Assembly: GCF_001693485.1 (NCBI RefSeq)
Contig: NZ_MAXC01000051.1
Location: 359,839 to 423,838 of the forward strand
Source of the DNA: Bradyrhizobium sp. LMTR 3
GTDB taxonomy: Bacteria; Pseudomonadota; Alphaproteobacteria; Rhizobiales; Xanthobacteraceae
Length of the DNA stretch: 64,000 bases
Direction: 5' to 3'
Shown: piece after piece, positions 62,107 through 64,000 of the stretch
Layout of the letters: each line of letters opens with the position of its first letter
How positions within the stretch are numbered: position 1 is the first letter of the stretch
The notes under the pieces: generated by a model
Told to the model about the DNA's origin: nothing
What the model saw: the letters and a program-made list of their open reading frames with translations, nothing else
Databases searched by the model: none
Position numbers and translations under genes: made by a program

Positions 62107-63804
62107 ATGCATGATCGTCCCAACGCAGCAAGCGACAAGGCGGCAGGTGACATGGTGAAGACCAGCGTTCTCGTGGTCGGCGGCGGTCCGGTTGGTCTCA
62201 CTTTGGCTATGGACCTCGCATCGCGGGGAATATCCGTCACTGTCGTGGAAACACGCGCCGCCGGCGAGCCGCCGAGCGTGAAATGCAACCACGTCTCGTC
62301 GCGCTCGATGGAGATTTTTCGCAGGCTCGGCCTGGCACAGAAGCTGCGCGATGCCGGATTGCCGGCCGACTATCCGAACGATTGCTCTTACCGCACCACG
62401 GCAACGGGCATCGAGCTCTCGCGTATCCTCATTCCCTGCCGGCGCGATCGCTATACCGCCACCGGCGGGCCAGACACCGGTTGGCCGACGGCCGAGCCGC
62501 CGCACCGCATCAATCAGATCTATATGGAACCCGTGCTGTTCGCCCACGCCGCCGCCATCGACGGGCTGCAGATTCTGAACCGCACCGCATTGGAGGATTT
62601 CGGCGAAGTCGATGAGGGCATCGTTGCAACCGTCCGCAACCTCGATACCGGAGCTGCCTTTCAGATTCACGCCGATTTCATCGTTGGTTGCGATGGGGCG
62701 CGTTCGCTGGTTCGCAAGGCGATCGACGCCAATCTGCAGGGAACGCCGATCATCCAGCGCGTGCAATCGACCTACATCCGCGCGCCCGCCCTGCTCGGTC
62801 TGATGGACCGGCCCGCCTGGATGACGCTGTCGCTCAATCCGCGGCGCTGCGGCACGGTGGTCGCGATCGACGGCCGCGAGAACTGGCTGATCCACAATCA
62901 CCTCAATCGCGAGGATGAGACCTTCGAATCCGTCGATCGCGATGCCTCGATCCGCGCCATCCTCGGCGTCGGCCCCGAGTTCGAATACGAGATTCTGAGC
63001 AAGGAGGACTGGGTCGGCCGCCGCCTCGTCGCCGACCGGTTTCGCAAGGGACGCGCCTTCATCTGCGGCGATGCCGCGCATTTATGGATGCCCTACGCCG
63101 GCTACGGCATGAATGCCGGGATCGCGGACGCAACGAACCTCGCATGGCTGCTCGCCGCCTATCTGCAGGGCTGGGCCGACATCGCCATCCTCGATGCCTA
63201 TGAGGCCGAGCGCCTGCCCATCACCGAACAAGTGTCGCGCTTTGCGATGGAGATGGCGGGCAAGGTCTTGAGCCAGCGTCGCACCGTTCCTGATGCAATC
63301 GAGCAGCCGGGGCCGGAGGGCGATGCCGTCCGCAAGCAGGTCGGGCAAGCGGCCTATGATTTGAACGTGCAGCAATATTGCTGTGCCGGCCTCAACTTCG
63401 GTTATTTCTACGATCGCTCTCCGATCATCACCTATGACGGCGCCGAGCATCCGGGCTTTACGATGGCGGACTTCACGCCGTCCGCGACGCCGGGCTGCCG
63501 GCTTCCGTTCGCGAAACTGTCGGACGGACGGCCGGTCTATGATGCGCTCGGGCCGGGCTACACGCTTTTGCGGTATGATCCGGACGTTGTGGTTGCGCCC
63601 TTGACCGATGCGATGCGCGCCAATGGCATCCCGTTTGAAATCGTCGATGTACCCGGCGACCAAGCGCCGCCGACCGGCGGCCACAAACTCATCCTTGCGC
63701 GCACCGACCAGCATGTCGCCTGGCGGGGCAACGCCATCCCTGACGATCCAGCGCCGCTCGTCACCAAGCTGATCGGCCGAGCCGGAGAGTCCGCTTCCGC
63801 CTAA
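62107..63804 (+). CDS. FAD-dependent aromatic hydroxylase (TfdB/MhpA-like)
   Basis: This is a 565-residue flavoprotein monooxygenase. The FAD-binding loop is VLVVGGGPVGLTLAMDLASRG, the second dinucleotide motif is VGCDGARSLVRKAI, and the third is FICGDAAHLWMPYAGYGMNAG. A C-terminal thioredoxin-like domain follows from about residue 430. This group hydroxylates phenols and other aromatic compounds with NAD(P)H. A second start at ATG 62152 (MVKTSVLVVGG) would lie close to the FAD motif and is possible. Together with the divergent Bug protein it suggests uptake and oxidation of an aromatic acid. Confidence 0.92.
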   Translation: MHDRPNAASDKAAGDMVKTSVLVVGGGPVGLTLAMDLASRGISVTVVETRAAGEPPSVKCNHVSSRSMEIFRRLGLAQKLRDAGLPADYPNDCSYRTTATGIELSRILIPCRRDRYTATGGPDTGWPTAEPPHRINQIYMEPVLFAHAAAIDGLQILNRTALEDFGEVDEGIVATVRNLDTGAAFQIHADFIVGCDGARSLVRKAIDANLQGTPIIQRVQSTYIRAPALLGLMDRPAWMTLSLNPRRCGTVVAIDGRENWLIHNHLNREDETFESVDRDASIRAILGVGPEFEYEILSKEDWVGRRLVADRFRKGRAFICGDAAHLWMPYAGYGMNAGIADATNLAWLLAAYLQGWADIAILDAYEAERLPITEQVSRFAMEMAGKVLSQRRTVPDAIEQPGPEGDAVRKQVGQAAYDLNVQQYCCAGLNFGYFYDRSPIITYDGAEHPGFTMADFTPSATPGCRLPFAKLSDGRPVYDALGPGYTLLRYDPDVVVAPLTDAMRANGIPFEIVDVPGDQAPPTGGHKLILARTDQHVAWRGNAIPDDPAPLVTKLIGRAGESASA

Positions 63805-63958
63805 GACAAGGCGATTCATCGCACCTCATGCTGTGAGGGACGCAGCGGCGGCAGGGTTCCCTCCCCCCTTGCGGGGCTACGGGATCCCCGAAAGTGATTC
63901 CCCGGATTTTGTGAATGTGATTCAAGGCCTTTCGACCTATTTTGGCGGGAGGCATGCG
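63805..63958. other. Intergenic gap before the window end
   Basis: No gene. The gap carries a GC-rich piece (CCCCCCTTGCGGGGCTACGG) and a TGAATGTGATTCAAGG stretch. Confidence 0.3.
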
Positions 63959-64000
63959 ATGTCTTTTGGCGATATTCGGGTTGCTGAGCGTGCTGATTGG
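63959..64000 (+). CDS. Start of a gene cut by the window end
   Basis: A GGGAGG motif six bases before ATG 63959 marks a likely start (MSFGDIRVAERADW, open to the end). The overlapping frame from ATG 63954 reads MRCLLAIFGLLSVLI, which would be a signal peptide but has a worse ribosome-site spacing. The product cannot be named. Confidence 0.35.
   Translation, partial: MSFGDIRVAERADW

Noticed and set aside
1..64000. CRISPR arrays, rRNA genes or a prophage
   Set aside because: No regularly spaced repeats, no rRNA-like sequence and no phage structural genes were seen.

Overview
The window is a 64 kb piece of a GC-rich alphaproteobacterial chromosome. It most resembles Bradyrhizobium or a close relative in the Nitrobacteraceae. 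This rests on the gene content (a RibB fused to a degenerate RibA half, an adaptor ClpS without clpA, a Bug-type binding protein, several class III cyclases), on the neighbourhood around dxs, aroC and fabI, and on families of GC-rich intergenic repeats that I associate with that group. No database search was possible; all assignments come from reading motifs, starts and context.

Region 1 (1-9042) is accessory. It holds the end of an HlyD-type membrane fusion protein, a large receptor-like adenylate cyclase broken by a frameshift, an octaheme cytochrome c with TPR repeats, an outer-membrane channel-like protein and an AraC regulator. Region 2 (9043-11845) is a decayed integrative and conjugative element beside an intact tRNA-Gln(UUG). 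It keeps TraD- and TraC-like genes, an AlpA-like regulator with a frameshift, a fragment of the 3' half of a tRNA-Arg and a ruined tyrosine integrase.

Region 3 (12121-22350) has an acyl-CoA dehydrogenase, a DD-peptidase-like protein, a four-helix membrane protein, a small protein behind a likely sigma-54 promoter and a strongly folded intergenic element. It also has a soluble adenylate cyclase with TolB-like and TPR domains next to a three-helix membrane protein with a cyclic-nucleotide-binding domain, and a vapB antitoxin whose toxin is reduced to 21 codons.

Region 4 (22352-46830) is mostly core: a ring-cleaving dioxygenase, 5'-nucleotidase, histone-deacetylase-like amidohydrolase, xseB, a membrane-bound alpha/beta hydrolase-like protein, dxs, a deoxyribosyltransferase-tlyA-rlmD overlap operon, a VWA protein and clpS. 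After these come a REP-associated transposase with flanking REP hairpins, another cyclase, aroC, a histidine phosphatase, fabI, an ECF sigma/anti-sigma pair, a DnaJ-like chaperone, pdxH, an SDR, corA and an L,D-transpeptidase.

Region 5 (46859-64000) holds an extensin-like protein, an AMP-forming acyl-CoA ligase, a Sel1-type membrane protein, a DUF1499 protein, an MBL hydrolase, a glutaryl-CoA dehydrogenase, ribB(X) and a tctA fragment. It continues with a peptidoglycan-binding protein, a CPA2 antiporter, an aminotransferase, a truncated XRE regulator, a Bug binding protein and a divergent FAD aromatic hydroxylase.

Two themes recur. The first is cyclic-nucleotide signalling: three class III cyclases (one broken), one membrane CNB protein and one CRP/FNR-like box upstream of dxs. 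The second is repeat traffic: a RAYT with REPs, and four copies of a mosaic palindrome at 37745, 52415, 53437 and 54853. Many long antisense reading frames are by-products of GC-rich codon use and were left out.
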